The position numbers and the translations under genes are program-made. Below the pieces are notes generated by a model. It was not told where the DNA came from and made no database searches. It worked only from the letters and a program-made list of their open reading frames with translations. Source: a virus. From it: DNA of 20,212 nucleotides. This document shows positions 1 through 7,513 of the stretch, piece after piece. Where the stretch lies: positions 1 to 20,212 of IMG/VR virus record IMGVR_UViG_3300009128_001359; one strand, 5' to 3'. The first letter of the stretch is position 1. Every line of letters begins with the position of its first letter.

Positions 1-1
1 A

Positions 2-45
2 GAACATCCAGCCAGATTCTCGAAATGTTCCCAGATTCTTGGATG
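2..45. repeat. Short direct and inverted repeats at left edge
   Basis: The word CCAGATTCT occurs twice in direct orientation (12-20 and 31-39). Two short inverted pairs surround them: GAACAT (2-7) with ATGTTC (25-30), and CATCCA (5-10) with TGGATG (40-45). No gene covers this stretch. It could be a terminator or operator relic of the gene to the left, but the arms are only 6 bp and the function is unknown. Confidence 0.35.
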
Positions 46-114
46 GACCCAAAACATGGCCTTCTCCCGTAATCCCGACTGTTCTGCTTTCGGCCGCCCC
101 AAGTGGTCCGGGGA

Positions 115-298
115 TTTGCGTCACGACCGTCATTTGCGTCATTCCGAGGGGAATGGACGGCGTGTTGCGTCACACCCTGCGGCGTTTGCGTCATGGCGAT
201 GGAATTTGCGTCACGGGTCACCGACTCAGTTGCATCGATCTGCATCGATTTGCACTGGCCCAGGCTGCCCGTGACGGTTGTGACGCAAATGACGCAAC
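115..298. repeat. Array of seven TTTGCGTCA-type 9-mers, candidate packaging or regulatory site
   Basis: The 9-mer TTTGCGTCA, or the variant GTTGCGTCA, occurs in direct orientation at 115-123, 133-141, 164-172, 185-193 and 205-213. It occurs inverted at 281-289 (TGACGCAAA) and 290-298 (TGACGCAAC). Start-to-start distances are 18, 31, 21, 20 and then a 76-base jump; the two inverted copies abut. The array ends 17 bases before the ATG of the small-terminase-like gene. Repeated boxes beside terminase genes are typical of pac or cos recognition regions bound by small terminases, and operators are the main alternative. An open reading frame crosses the array but lacks a ribosome site and I do not regard it as coding. 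The repeats are seen directly; the function is inferred. Confidence 0.6.
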
Positions 299-315
299 CT
301 CCGGGAGACGTCGGG

Positions 316-540
316 ATGACTGACACCAATCAACAGAACGAACGGAAAACGCTGCTCAGCCCCACGTCGCTGTCGCTTGCCGACGCTGCCCGGCTTCTCA
401 CGCGGGCCGGCGGGACACCCGTTACGCGGGAGATGATCCAGACGGACATTGACGACGGTGCGCCGATCAACGCCGACGGGACACTCAATCTGATCCACTA
501 CGCCGCTTGGTTGGTGAAGGAGATGGCCCGTGGCGATTGA
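316..540 (+). CDS. Small DNA-binding protein, candidate small terminase subunit
   Basis: This 74-residue protein starts at ATG 316 behind GGGAGA (303-308), which is better supported than the longer upstream extension through the repeat array. It lies directly before the large terminase and overlaps it by 11 bases, the place small terminases normally occupy. I recognise no named family. Residues about 18-70 show the pattern of a small winged-helix or HTH domain (SLADAARLL, then VTREMI, then LNLIHYAAWLV). The same pattern recurs in the first 60 residues of the large terminase. Candidate role: recognition of the neighbouring repeat array during DNA packaging. It is shorter than most small terminases, so the function is only inferred from position and from the shared domain. 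Confidence 0.65.
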   Translation: MTDTNQQNERKTLLSPTSLSLADAARLLTRAGGTPVTREMIQTDIDDGAPINADGTLNLIHYAAWLVKEMARGD

Positions 541-2794
541 TCCGCGACAACTCCGACCGACCGATCTGGCCCGGCTGCTGAACTCCACGCCGCTGGGCGA
601 GGTGATCAGCGAGCGCCAGTTGCGCCGGCATAGCACCCGGGCGGGGTTCCGAATCGGTGACGGCCGGCACATCGACCTGTATCGGTACGTCGCCTGGCTG
701 GTTGCAGTGCGCAACGAGCCGAAGCCAGAGACAACGCCGGTCGATTACGAGGTTCTGAAGAAACGAGCCCGAGCCCGCAACGTGGCCCTGTCGCTGGCTG
801 GCCGCGACATCGGCGAGATCCCGGCAGTGGTCGATCCGGAACGGAAAGCCGAGGCGTCTACCAACTTCCGCTTCTTCTGCGAGTCCTATTTCCGTCAAAC
901 ATTCCATTTGGCCTGGTCCAACGATCATTTGAAGGTAATGGCCACGATCGAGAAGGCTGTGTTGCACGGAGGGCTTTTCGCGATGGCCATGCCGCGTGGC
1001 AGCGGCAAGACCAGCATCGCCGAATGCGCATGCCTCTGGGCACTTCTGACTGGGGCCCGAGAATTCGTGTGCCTGATCGGCAGCGACGAAGGCCACGCGA
1101 TGGATATGCTCGAAAGCATCAAGATGGAACTCGACGGGAACGACCTGTTGCTGGAGGACTTTCCCGAGGTCGTCTACCCGATCCAGGCCCTGGACGGGAT
1201 CGCCAACCGCTGCAACGGCCAACTGTACCAAGACGAGCGGACGCACATCGGTTGGACGGCCCGAGAGATCGTCCTACCAACCATTCCCGGCAGCAAGGCC
1301 AGTGGGGCGATCATCAAGGTCGCTGGCATCACGGGCCGCATCCGAGGCATGAAGTACAAGCGGGCAGACGGCAAGACGGTCCGACCGTCACTCGTGGTGC
1401 TCGACGACCCGCAGACCGATGAGTCGGCACGGTCGCTGTCCCAGTGCGCTACCCGCGAAAGCATTCTCGCCGGGGCGGTCCTCGGCCTGGCCGGTCCGGG
1501 CAAGAAGATCTCGGGCATCATGCCCTGCACGGTCATCCGCCCGAGCGACATGGCGGACAACATCCTCGACCGTGACAAGCACCCTCAATGGCAGGGTGAG
1601 CGAACGAAGATGGTCTATTCGTTCCCCAAGAACGAGAAGCTATGGGACCGCTATGCCGAGATTCGGGCGGAGGGGCTTCGTGACGGTGTGGGGCTCGAGA
1701 CGGCAACTGAATTCTATCGCGACAACCGCGAGGCAATGGATGAAGGTGCGGTGATTGCGTGGCCGGATCGCTACAACTACGACGAACTCAGCGCGATCCA
1801 GCACGCGATGGACCTGAAACTCCAGAACGAGGCCGCGTTCTTCGCTGAGTACCAAAACGAACCGCTGCCCGAGATGGCAGTCGACGAAGACGAACTGACG
1901 GCGGACCAGATCGCCACCAAAACGAACGGGATGAAGCGGGGCGAGATCCCCATTGGCTGCAACCACCTGACGATGTTCATCGACGTGCAGCAGAAACTCC
2001 TGTTCTATGTCGTGGCTGCTTGGGCGGATGATTTCACCGGCCACGTCCTCGACTACGGAGTGTGGCCAGATCAACGGCGAGACTACTTCACGCTTCGCGA
2101 TGCCCGTGTCACATTGGCCATGAAGGCCCCAAGAGCAGGGCTGGAGGGTTCCATCTACGCCGGCCTCCGGGCCCTCACCGACGCCTACCTGGGCCGTGAA
2201 TGGCGGCGCGACGACGGCGCGGCCGTGCGGATCGATCGGTGCCTGATCGACGCCAACTGGGGCAACTCGACTGACGTCGTCTACCAGTTCTGCCGTGAAA
2301 GCCAGCATTCCGCCCTGCTCCTACCCAGCCACGGCCGGTTTGTCGGGGCGTCGAGCATTCCCTTCTCCGAGTACAAACGCAAGCGAGGCGACCGCGTCGG
2401 CCACAACTGGCGAATCCCGAACGTCCAAGGCAAGCGGGCGGTTCGCCACGTCGTCTACGACACCAATTACTGGAAGTCATTCTGTCACTCCCGACTGGCG
2501 GTCCCCATGGGCGACCGGGGCTGCCTGTCGATGTTTGGCAAGAAGTCCGACGCACACCGCCAGTTTGCAGATCACATCACTGCCGAGTACCGGGTGAAGA
2601 CGGAGGGTCGCGGCCGCACTCTCGACGAATGGAAGCTGCGTCCGGAACGGCCCGATAACCACTGGCTCGATTGCCTGGTTGGCTGTGCCGTGGCGGCATC
2701 GATCCAAGGCGCTGTGCTCTTTGGAACGGACGCCAAGCCGGCCCCCAAGCGTCCGCGGCTCAAGCTTTCGGAACTACAACGGAGCAGAAGATAG
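530..2794 (+). CDS. Phage terminase large subunit, GpA-like
   Basis: This 754-residue packaging motor would cut concatemeric phage DNA and pump it into the prohead. The start is GTG 530 with GAAGGAG at 516-522. The ATPase domain shows a Walker A motif PRGSGKTS (residues 155-162) and a Walker B motif LVVLDDPQ with D292 and D293. The C-terminal nuclease domain shows the acidic pattern expected of GpA-type terminases: FIDVQ (D485), LIDANWG (D574) and the terminal HWLDC (D714). Residues 1-60 carry an extra domain resembling the preceding small protein (ARLLNSTPLGEVISERQL, IDLYRYVAWLV). The gene is intact and of usual length or slightly longer, because of this N-terminal addition. The zinc-ribbon gene starts at the base right after its stop codon. 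Confidence 0.93.
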   Translation: MAIDPRQLRPTDLARLLNSTPLGEVISERQLRRHSTRAGFRIGDGRHIDLYRYVAWLVAVRNEPKPETTPVDYEVLKKRARARNVALSLAGRDIGEIPAVVDPERKAEASTNFRFFCESYFRQTFHLAWSNDHLKVMATIEKAVLHGGLFAMAMPRGSGKTSIAECACLWALLTGAREFVCLIGSDEGHAMDMLESIKMELDGNDLLLEDFPEVVYPIQALDGIANRCNGQLYQDERTHIGWTAREIVLPTIPGSKASGAIIKVAGITGRIRGMKYKRADGKTVRPSLVVLDDPQTDESARSLSQCATRESILAGAVLGLAGPGKKISGIMPCTVIRPSDMADNILDRDKHPQWQGERTKMVYSFPKNEKLWDRYAEIRAEGLRDGVGLETATEFYRDNREAMDEGAVIAWPDRYNYDELSAIQHAMDLKLQNEAAFFAEYQNEPLPEMAVDEDELTADQIATKTNGMKRGEIPIGCNHLTMFIDVQQKLLFYVVAAWADDFTGHVLDYGVWPDQRRDYFTLRDARVTLAMKAPRAGLEGSIYAGLRALTDAYLGREWRRDDGAAVRIDRCLIDANWGNSTDVVYQFCRESQHSALLLPSHGRFVGASSIPFSEYKRKRGDRVGHNWRIPNVQGKRAVRHVVYDTNYWKSFCHSRLAVPMGDRGCLSMFGKKSDAHRQFADHITAEYRVKTEGRGRTLDEWKLRPERPDNHWLDCLVGCAVAASIQGAVLFGTDAKPAPKRPRLKLSELQRSRR

Positions 2795-2977
2795 ATGAAC
2801 ACGAATTCACCGAAACAACCACAAGATGAGCAGCAGGGGCTGGAATGCCGGGAGTGCGGATGTAAGCATTTCCGGGTAATCTACACCAGACCATATCGAG
2901 GGGGGCGGCTGGTCCGACGACGGGAATGTCGGCACTGCGGTCGGCGCATGACGACCTGGGAAAAGGCGATCGGGTAG
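2795..2977 (+). CDS. Small NrdR-like zinc-ribbon protein
   Basis: This 60-residue protein begins immediately after the terminase stop codon, with GGAG at 2781-2784. Two Cys pairs, CRECGC (residues 18-23) and CRHCG (residues 45-49), flank a basic segment (IYTRPYRGGRLVRRR) and are followed by RRMTTWEK. This closely follows the N-terminal zinc ribbon of the ribonucleotide reductase repressor NrdR (Cys pair, TRP, RRRREC, CG-R-FTTYE), but the ATP-cone domain is absent. Stand-alone ribbons of this sort occur in phages. A DNA-binding regulatory role, or help to the terminase, is plausible but inferred. It is the last gene before the non-coding interval. Confidence 0.75.
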   Translation: MNTNSPKQPQDEQQGLECRECGCKHFRVIYTRPYRGGRLVRRRECRHCGRRMTTWEKAIG

Positions 2978-3183
2978 GCTGAGTGCGGCATCAGTCTGGA
3001 TAGAAATGCCAGCACTTATCAACATTTGCAGGTAATCCTATCCGCGCTCACCAAGAGGCCACTTTCTTCTGGAACACTTCGGTTCGTAGATGCGAGCGGC
3101 ACATTCCAACGATGCAAAGTGATGCAAAGCGATGAAGCTATATCTATATGCGTAATGACTTTGTCAAACGAGTGAAAACGGCG
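2978..3183. other. Non-coding AT-richer stretch with 10-bp phased repeats
   Basis: No credible gene lies here. Composition is clearly richer in A and T than the neighbouring genes. The unit GATGCAAAG(T/C) occurs in tandem at 3111-3120 and 3121-3130, and a third GATG starts in register at 3131. The three units thus fall on one helix face. A protein-binding site for phage late transcription upstream of the promoter candidate at 3184-3211 is a reasonable guess. Confidence 0.4.
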
Positions 3184-3211
3184 TTCACACCGAGTGAGAT
3201 TCATGTATAAA
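3184..3211 (+). promoter_or_regulatory. Candidate sigma-70 promoter
   Basis: TTCACA (3184-3189) and TATAAA (3206-3211) each differ by one base from the consensus -35 and -10 boxes and are 16 bases apart. Transcription would begin near 3218, in a local AT-rich patch inside a GC-rich genome. Downstream come the hairpin terminator (3266-3320), the tRNA-like element and the gpW-portal-capsid genes. It could drive the structural genes or a short terminated RNA. Confidence 0.45.
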
Positions 3212-3265
3212 TACTATTAGACAACCAAACCGGACAACGTCGGCGGCTGATCACTGTCGACGATG

Positions 3266-3320
3266 CCAACGAATCAAAGGCCATGCGGGGCCGCATCCTC
3301 GCATGGCCTTTTTTCGTTGG
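3266..3320 (+). terminator. Strong two-tier hairpin, Rho-independent terminator type
   Basis: An outer 8-bp stem, CCAACGAA (3266-3273) with TTCGTTGG (3313-3320), encloses an inner perfect 12-bp stem, AAAGGCCATGCG (3276-3287) with CGCATGGCCTTT (3300-3311). The loop is 12 bases. A run of six T (3309-3314) sits at the 3' foot of the inner stem. The inner hairpin plus T-run is a textbook intrinsic terminator. The outer stem is unusual, because forming it uses part of the T-run and could antagonise termination. Placed 48 bases after the predicted transcription start and before the structural genes, it may end a short RNA or act as an attenuator or antitermination point. Confidence 0.75.
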
Positions 3321-3339
3321 TTGGTCCGGGCTGGTTCGA

Positions 3340-3408
3340 CGCGGGTGGGCCAGTGTCCGGCGAGGCCTCATACGCCTGGCTTGATTGGTGCGACCCCAAT
3401 ACCCGCCA
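3340..3408 (+). tRNA. tRNA-like element with CAU anticodon and reduced D arm
   Basis: Bases 3340-3346 (CGCGGGT) pair with 3401-3407 (ACCCGCC) over six of seven positions; only the terminal C-C fails. The T arm is perfect: ATTGG (3384-3388), seven-base loop TGCGACC keeping T54, C56 and A58, and CCAAT (3396-3400). The anticodon loop CTCATAC (3367-3373) has T33, CAT and A37 on a stem AGGC/GCCT, followed by a five-base variable region. The D arm is the weak part: only GCC/GGC with a loop lacking the GG pair, and 15 bases where about 17-20 are normal. CCA is not encoded (CTT follows). It could be a phage tRNA for Met or for Ile (after lysidine modification), a decayed copy, or a tRNA mimic. Confidence 0.5.
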
Positions 3409-3428
3409 CTTTCGAGGAGATGGACACG

Positions 3429-3626
3429 ATGGCTGACGACCTGGAACAGACAATCCGCGACAACGCCGAAGGCCCGGCCGAGGCCCAGGGTGATTCCGGC
3501 GGCATGAAGCAGCATGGATTGCGTGACCAGATAGAGGCGGATCGCTACCTGAACTCGAAGAAGGCAGCCCGGTCAAAGGGACTCGGGCTCCGCTTAACGA
3601 AACTCGTTCCACCGGGGACGGCATGA
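3429..3626 (+). CDS. gpW-like small head-tail joining protein
   Basis: This 65-residue protein starts at ATG 3429, nine bases after GAGGAG (3414-3419); the ATG at 3420 touches that site and is unsuitable. It lies between terminase and portal, exactly where lambda has gene W, and its size matches gpW (about 68 residues). The middle and C-terminal part (LRDQIEADRYL, then SKGLGLRLTKLVPPG) is compatible with the two-helix plan of gpW-type connectors, which seal the portal after packaging and provide the tail-joining surface. Sequence identity to gpW itself is not evident to me, so the name rests on position, length and general pattern. Its stop overlaps the portal start (ATGA), indicating translational coupling. 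Confidence 0.65.
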   Translation: MADDLEQTIRDNAEGPAEAQGDSGGMKQHGLRDQIEADRYLNSKKAARSKGLGLRLTKLVPPGTA

Positions 3627-5095
3627 ACATGTTCGGTTGGCTGAAGAACGTGATGGGCGAGGCTAAGCCCGTTCGCGCGAGCGAGCAGGGCCGGGGCATT
3701 CGTGTCCTCCGCGCCCGGTACGACTCGGCCGTCACGAACGATGGCAACTATCGACACTGGGCCAATGCGGATGGGCTGAGTGCCAATGCGGCGGCCAGCT
3801 CGGAAGTTCGCCGGATTCTTCGCAACCGCGCCCGGTACGAGGTTGCCAATAACAGCTACGCTCGGGGAATTGTCCTGACGATTGCCAATGACGTGGTCGG
3901 CACCGGACCGCGTCTCCAGTTGCTCACCGAGGACGCAGAGGCGAACCGCCGGGTCGAGCGGGAGTTTACGCGGTGGTCCAAGGCGATCGGTCTGCCGGAA
4001 AAGCTGCGAACGATGCGGATGGCTCGGGCCGAGGATGGCGAGGCGTTCGCTGTTCTGACCAACAACCCAAACATTGCCTCGCCGGTCAAGCTCGATCTGC
4101 GACTCGTCGAGGCCGACCAGATCACCACACCGGACATAAGCGTGTTGGACCGAAACGCCATCGACGGCATCGTGTTCGACAACGCCGGCAACCCAGCCGA
4201 ATACCACGTACTGAAGGAGCATCCCGGGAGTGACGCTCTGGGGATGACCGGTCTGGCACTCGATTACGACCGCATTCCGGTCGACGCCATGGTCCACTGG
4301 TTCCGGGCGGACCGTCCCGGGCAGAATCGCGGCGTGCCCGATATCACGCCGGCACTGCCGCTGTTCGCTCAACTACGGCGATTCACACTGGCGGTCCTCG
4401 GCGCGGCGGAAACCGCTGCTGACTTCGCGGGCGTGTTGTACACGGATGCCCCGGCCAACGGCGAAGCCGACGCCGTCGAGCCGATGGATGCGATCGAGTT
4501 AGAGGCCCGGGCGCTCTTGACCATGCCCGGCGGCTGGAAGATGGGCCAGATCAAGGCCGAACAGCCGTCGACCACTTACGCCGAGTTCAAGCGGGAGATC
4601 CTCAACGAGATCGCCCGGTGCCTGAACATGCCGTTCAACGTCGCCGCCGGCAATTCCTCGGGCTACAACTACGCCTCCGGCCGGCTCGATCATCAGACGT
4701 ATTTCAAGTCGATCCGTGTGGATCAGGCCCATGTCAACGCCGTGGTCCTGGACCGGATCTTCAAGTCGTGGCTGTACGAGACGGTTCTCGTGTCAGGGCT
4801 GCTTCCGATCACGATGCGGAACCAGCTTGACCCTCCGCACCAGTGGTTCTGGGACGGGCACGAGCACGTTGATCCTGCCAAGGAGGCTAACGCCCAGGCG
4901 ACGCGGTTGGCCAACCACACGACCACACTGGCTGACGAGTACGCTCGGCGGGGCCAGGACTGGGAATCACAGTTGCGCCAGCGTGCCAAGGAAAACGAAC
5001 TGTTGCGGGAACTCGGCCTGTCGATGGCCGAGGCTTTGCCGCAAGAGGAGGAAACGGAAGATGACGAAACCCAGCGGGAAAGCCAAGCAGCTTAA
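3623..5095 (+). CDS. Phage portal protein, lambda family
   Basis: This 490-residue protein would form the dodecameric ring at the capsid vertex through which DNA is pumped. Start ATG 3623 overlaps the previous stop by four bases. Recognisable lambda GpB-type features are the N-terminal segment with RNRARYEVANNSYARGIV and VVGTGPRLQ (about residues 72-97), the LRLVEADQI segment, VHWFRADRPGQNRGVP, and the C-terminal NMPFNVAAGNSSGYNYASGR with the following DHQTYF. The extreme C-terminus is acidic (EEETEDDETQ). Length is normal. The end overlaps the protease-capsid gene by 35 bases. Function is well supported by family pattern and by the gene order terminase, gpW-like, portal, protease-capsid. Confidence 0.93.
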   Translation: MNMFGWLKNVMGEAKPVRASEQGRGIRVLRARYDSAVTNDGNYRHWANADGLSANAAASSEVRRILRNRARYEVANNSYARGIVLTIANDVVGTGPRLQLLTEDAEANRRVEREFTRWSKAIGLPEKLRTMRMARAEDGEAFAVLTNNPNIASPVKLDLRLVEADQITTPDISVLDRNAIDGIVFDNAGNPAEYHVLKEHPGSDALGMTGLALDYDRIPVDAMVHWFRADRPGQNRGVPDITPALPLFAQLRRFTLAVLGAAETAADFAGVLYTDAPANGEADAVEPMDAIELEARALLTMPGGWKMGQIKAEQPSTTYAEFKREILNEIARCLNMPFNVAAGNSSGYNYASGRLDHQTYFKSIRVDQAHVNAVVLDRIFKSWLYETVLVSGLLPITMRNQLDPPHQWFWDGHEHVDPAKEANAQATRLANHTTTLADEYARRGQDWESQLRQRAKENELLRELGLSMAEALPQEEETEDDETQRESQAA

Positions 5096-7139
5096 GTCGG
5101 TCCCCACCGACTTCCGCATCTGCGCGGAGAACGCGGGCGGCATCCAATTGGACGCCGCCTCTGGGGACGGCGAAGCTAAGCTGCGGCGTTTCAACATGAC
5201 GGCCTACACCGGGGGCGAGATGGTCCTGGCCGGATTCCCACACCCGGTGGTGGTCGACCTGGCTGGGCTGAAGGTGCCGGCCAAGTCGCGCCCGATTCTG
5301 AAGGACCACAACCGCAGCCTGATCGTCGGCCACACCGACGCGATCACGGTGGGCGAAAACACCCTTGAGGTCGTCGGCGTGGTTTCCGGCGCGGGACCGG
5401 TCGCCCAGGAGGTCATCGCTAGCAGCGAGAACGGCTTCCCCTGGCAGGCGTCGGTGGGGGCTCGGGCCGACAAGGTCGTCTTCGTGCCCCAGAGAAAAAC
5501 AGTCTCGGCCAACGGTCGTCAGTTCACCGGGCCGCTGTACGTCGCTCGAAAGGCCACGTTGGGCGAGGTGAGTTTCGTGGCCTTGGCGGCAGACGACAAC
5601 ACGTCTGCACAAGTCGCGGCGTCTGCCGCACAGCAAGAAACGGAGATTATGACCATGAATTTTGAACAGTGGGTTGAGGCCCAGGGCTTTGTCCTGGCCG
5701 AGCTTGACGAGAAGCAAACGTCCAACCTGAAGGCCATGTACGAAGCGAGCCAAGAGGGTGAGGACAACGGCAAGACGACCGTCGCAACTGCCGCCTCCGT
5801 CATGGGAAGCGAAAACGCCGTGGCCGATTTGCGGGCCGAGTTGGCTACCGAAACCAAACGGGTCGGCGCGATTCGTAAGGTCTGTGCCGGCCAACACGGC
5901 GAGATCGAGGCCCGGGCCATTGAGGAGGGTTGGGAAGAGACCAAGACCGAGTTGGAGGTCCTTCGGGCAGAGCGCCCCGCAGCGCCACACATTGGTCGTG
6001 GGCGCGATCCGATCAACGCCGACATTCTCGAAGCGGCGGCGTGCATGTCGGCCGGCCTGGACGAAAACGATCTCGTCGAGCAGTACGGCGACCGCGCGAT
6101 GGAAGCGGCCCAACCGATGCGGCACATCGGCTTGCGGGAATTGGTCGCGGCCTGCGCCCGGATGGAAGGTCAGCACCTGCCACCCGTCTTCGGCGATGGG
6201 ACGGCCACGATCCGGGCCGGCTTCTCGACGATGTCGCTGCCCGGCATCCTCGAAAACGTGATGAACAAGTCGATGCTCGCGGCCTACCAGGTCTCGGAGA
6301 TCGTTGCCATGCAACTATGCAAAGTCGGTTCGGTGAGCGACTTCAAGGAGGTCACGCGATATCGGCTGCTGGGCACCGGTGGGTTCGAGCAGGTCGCTCC
6401 GGACGGGGAACTGAAGCACGGCAAGCTGGGCGAGCAGAAGTTCACCAACAAGGCCGATACCTACGGCCAGGTTCTCATGCTCACTCGGCGGGACATCATC
6501 AACGATGACCTGGGTGCCTTCATGGACATTCCCCGCGAGATGGGCCGCAGCGGAGCGGAGTCGATCGACGACCTGTTCTTCTCGTTGTTCCTGTCGAATC
6601 CGGGCAGTTTTTTCAGCGCCGGGAACAGCAACTACCTGGCCGGTGCCGAGACGGCCTTCGGTCCAGACAGCTTGACTACGGCGAAGACGCTCTTCCGCAA
6701 GCAAAAGGCTGGACCGGGCACCAAGGCAAAGGACCAGAAGCCGATCAATATCCGACCCGAGAAGCTCGTCGTGCCGGTCGAGTTGGAGACGGAGGCGGAA
6801 CTCCTGATGGGATCGGCCCAAATCATGCTCGATGGGGCCAGTTCCAAGACCAAGATGCCGACCGACAACCCGCATCGAAACAAGTACAAGATCCTCTCGG
6901 CCCCACACTTGTCGGACAGCTACTACACGGGCAACAGCGCCAAGGCGTGGTACTTGTTTGCCAGCCCGGCCGTGGTGCCCGCCTTCGAGTTGGTGTTCCT
7001 CAACGGGAAGCGGACGCCGACGATCGAGCGGATCGAGGCTCCGGCCAACATGCTGGGCATGGGATTCCGGGGCTACATCGACGTGGGCGTGAAGGAACAG
7101 GACCCGCGTGGTGCGGTCAAGGTCAAGGGCGAGGCGTAA
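5061..7139 (+). CDS. Prohead protease-major capsid protein fusion
   Basis: This 692-residue protein starts at ATG 5061 behind GAGGAGG (5045-5051), inside the portal gene. The N-terminal ~180 residues look like a phage prohead protease (U35/U9-like): candidate catalytic His83 in LKDHNRS, a second His91, and candidate Ser131 in FPWQASVGA, followed by GEVSFVALAAD. A linker with many Ala, Gln and Thr follows, then from Met199 a major capsid protein of the Mu gpT-like type (MSLPGILENVMNKSMLAAYQ, VTRYRLLGTGGFEQVAPDGELKHGKLGE, SAPHLSDSYYTG). Normally protease and capsid are separate genes or the protease carries a scaffold. The protease probably cleaves itself away during head maturation. Assignment of the catalytic residues is inference. 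Confidence 0.88.
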   Translation: MTKPSGKAKQLKSVPTDFRICAENAGGIQLDAASGDGEAKLRRFNMTAYTGGEMVLAGFPHPVVVDLAGLKVPAKSRPILKDHNRSLIVGHTDAITVGENTLEVVGVVSGAGPVAQEVIASSENGFPWQASVGARADKVVFVPQRKTVSANGRQFTGPLYVARKATLGEVSFVALAADDNTSAQVAASAAQQETEIMTMNFEQWVEAQGFVLAELDEKQTSNLKAMYEASQEGEDNGKTTVATAASVMGSENAVADLRAELATETKRVGAIRKVCAGQHGEIEARAIEEGWEETKTELEVLRAERPAAPHIGRGRDPINADILEAAACMSAGLDENDLVEQYGDRAMEAAQPMRHIGLRELVAACARMEGQHLPPVFGDGTATIRAGFSTMSLPGILENVMNKSMLAAYQVSEIVAMQLCKVGSVSDFKEVTRYRLLGTGGFEQVAPDGELKHGKLGEQKFTNKADTYGQVLMLTRRDIINDDLGAFMDIPREMGRSGAESIDDLFFSLFLSNPGSFFSAGNSNYLAGAETAFGPDSLTTAKTLFRKQKAGPGTKAKDQKPINIRPEKLVVPVELETEAELLMGSAQIMLDGASSKTKMPTDNPHRNKYKILSAPHLSDSYYTGNSAKAWYLFASPAVVPAFELVFLNGKRTPTIERIEAPANMLGMGFRGYIDVGVKEQDPRGAVKVKGEA
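5642..5657 (+). promoter_or_regulatory. Internal ribosome binding site and start for capsid part
   Basis: Within the fusion gene, GGAG (5642-5645) precedes the in-frame ATG at 5655 by nine bases; another in-frame ATG lies at 5649. Starting at 5655 gives a 494-residue protein beginning MNFEQWVEAQGF, which reads like a natural N-terminus of a free-standing capsid protein. Separate synthesis of excess capsid subunit from a nested start, in the manner of lambda C and Nu3, is plausible. Confidence 0.45.
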
Positions 7140-7174
7140 GCCGGTAACCAAACTGTGAATTGGAGGTCATCGAG

Positions 7175-7513
7175 ATGACTGTTGAATTCGTGCAAGAGGG
7201 CAACGCGATTGATTACACGCCTTCGTCCGACATGTCGGCCGGCGACGTGGTGGTCCAGGGTGAACTGGTCGGCGTGGCCAAGCGGGACTGCAAGGCGGAT
7301 GAACTTGGGGCCCTGGCCGTTACCGGCCTGTTCGATTTTCCCAAGGCCACCGGTGGTGGTACGGCGATCACCGCAGGCGCCAACGTTTATTGGGACGTAG
7401 GCGACCAGGAGGCCAAGGAAGACTCGGAGACGGGCGCCAACAAACTGGTCGGCAAGACAGTGCTGGACGCGGCCGACGCCGACGAGACGGTCCGTGTTCG
7501 GATGAGCCAATAG
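7175..7513 (+). CDS. DUF2190 capsid decoration (cement) protein
   Basis: This 112-residue protein starts at ATG 7175 with GGAGG at 7162-7166; a TTG at 7160 would cover that site. It matches the DUF2190 pattern: FVQEGNAIDYTP, then AGDVVVQGELVGVAKRD, LGALAVTGLFDFPKATG and the ITAGANVYWD segment. Members are small beta-rich proteins encoded next to the major capsid protein and thought to decorate or stabilise the shell. Here it follows the capsid gene by 35 bases and precedes the connector genes by four. Length is typical and no defect is visible. Confidence 0.85.
   Translation: MTVEFVQEGNAIDYTPSSDMSAGDVVVQGELVGVAKRDCKADELGALAVTGLFDFPKATGGGTAITAGANVYWDVGDQEAKEDSETGANKLVGKTVLDAADADETVRVRMSQ

Noticed and set aside
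103-315. Extension of the small-terminase-like gene to a start at 103
   Set aside because: It would translate the repeat array into low-complexity text, has no ribosome site, and ATG 316 has a good one.
485-1246. Long minus-strand frame opposite the terminase
   Set aside because: It is antisense to a gene with clear Walker and nuclease motifs; long antisense frames are expected in GC-rich DNA.
3111-3140. GATGCAAAG repeats as the start of a CRISPR array
   Set aside because: Units are 10 bases with no spacers, only two full copies are present, and no cas genes are nearby.
4716-5060. Extension of the protease-capsid gene upstream of 5061
   Set aside because: This part lies wholly inside the portal gene and reads as Arg- and Ser-rich shadow; ATG 5061 has GAGGAGG at proper distance.
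4887-6314. 475-codon minus-strand frame opposite the capsid fusion
   Set aside because: No recognisable domain and Arg-, Gly- and His-rich shadow-like text; the + strand gene is clearly real.
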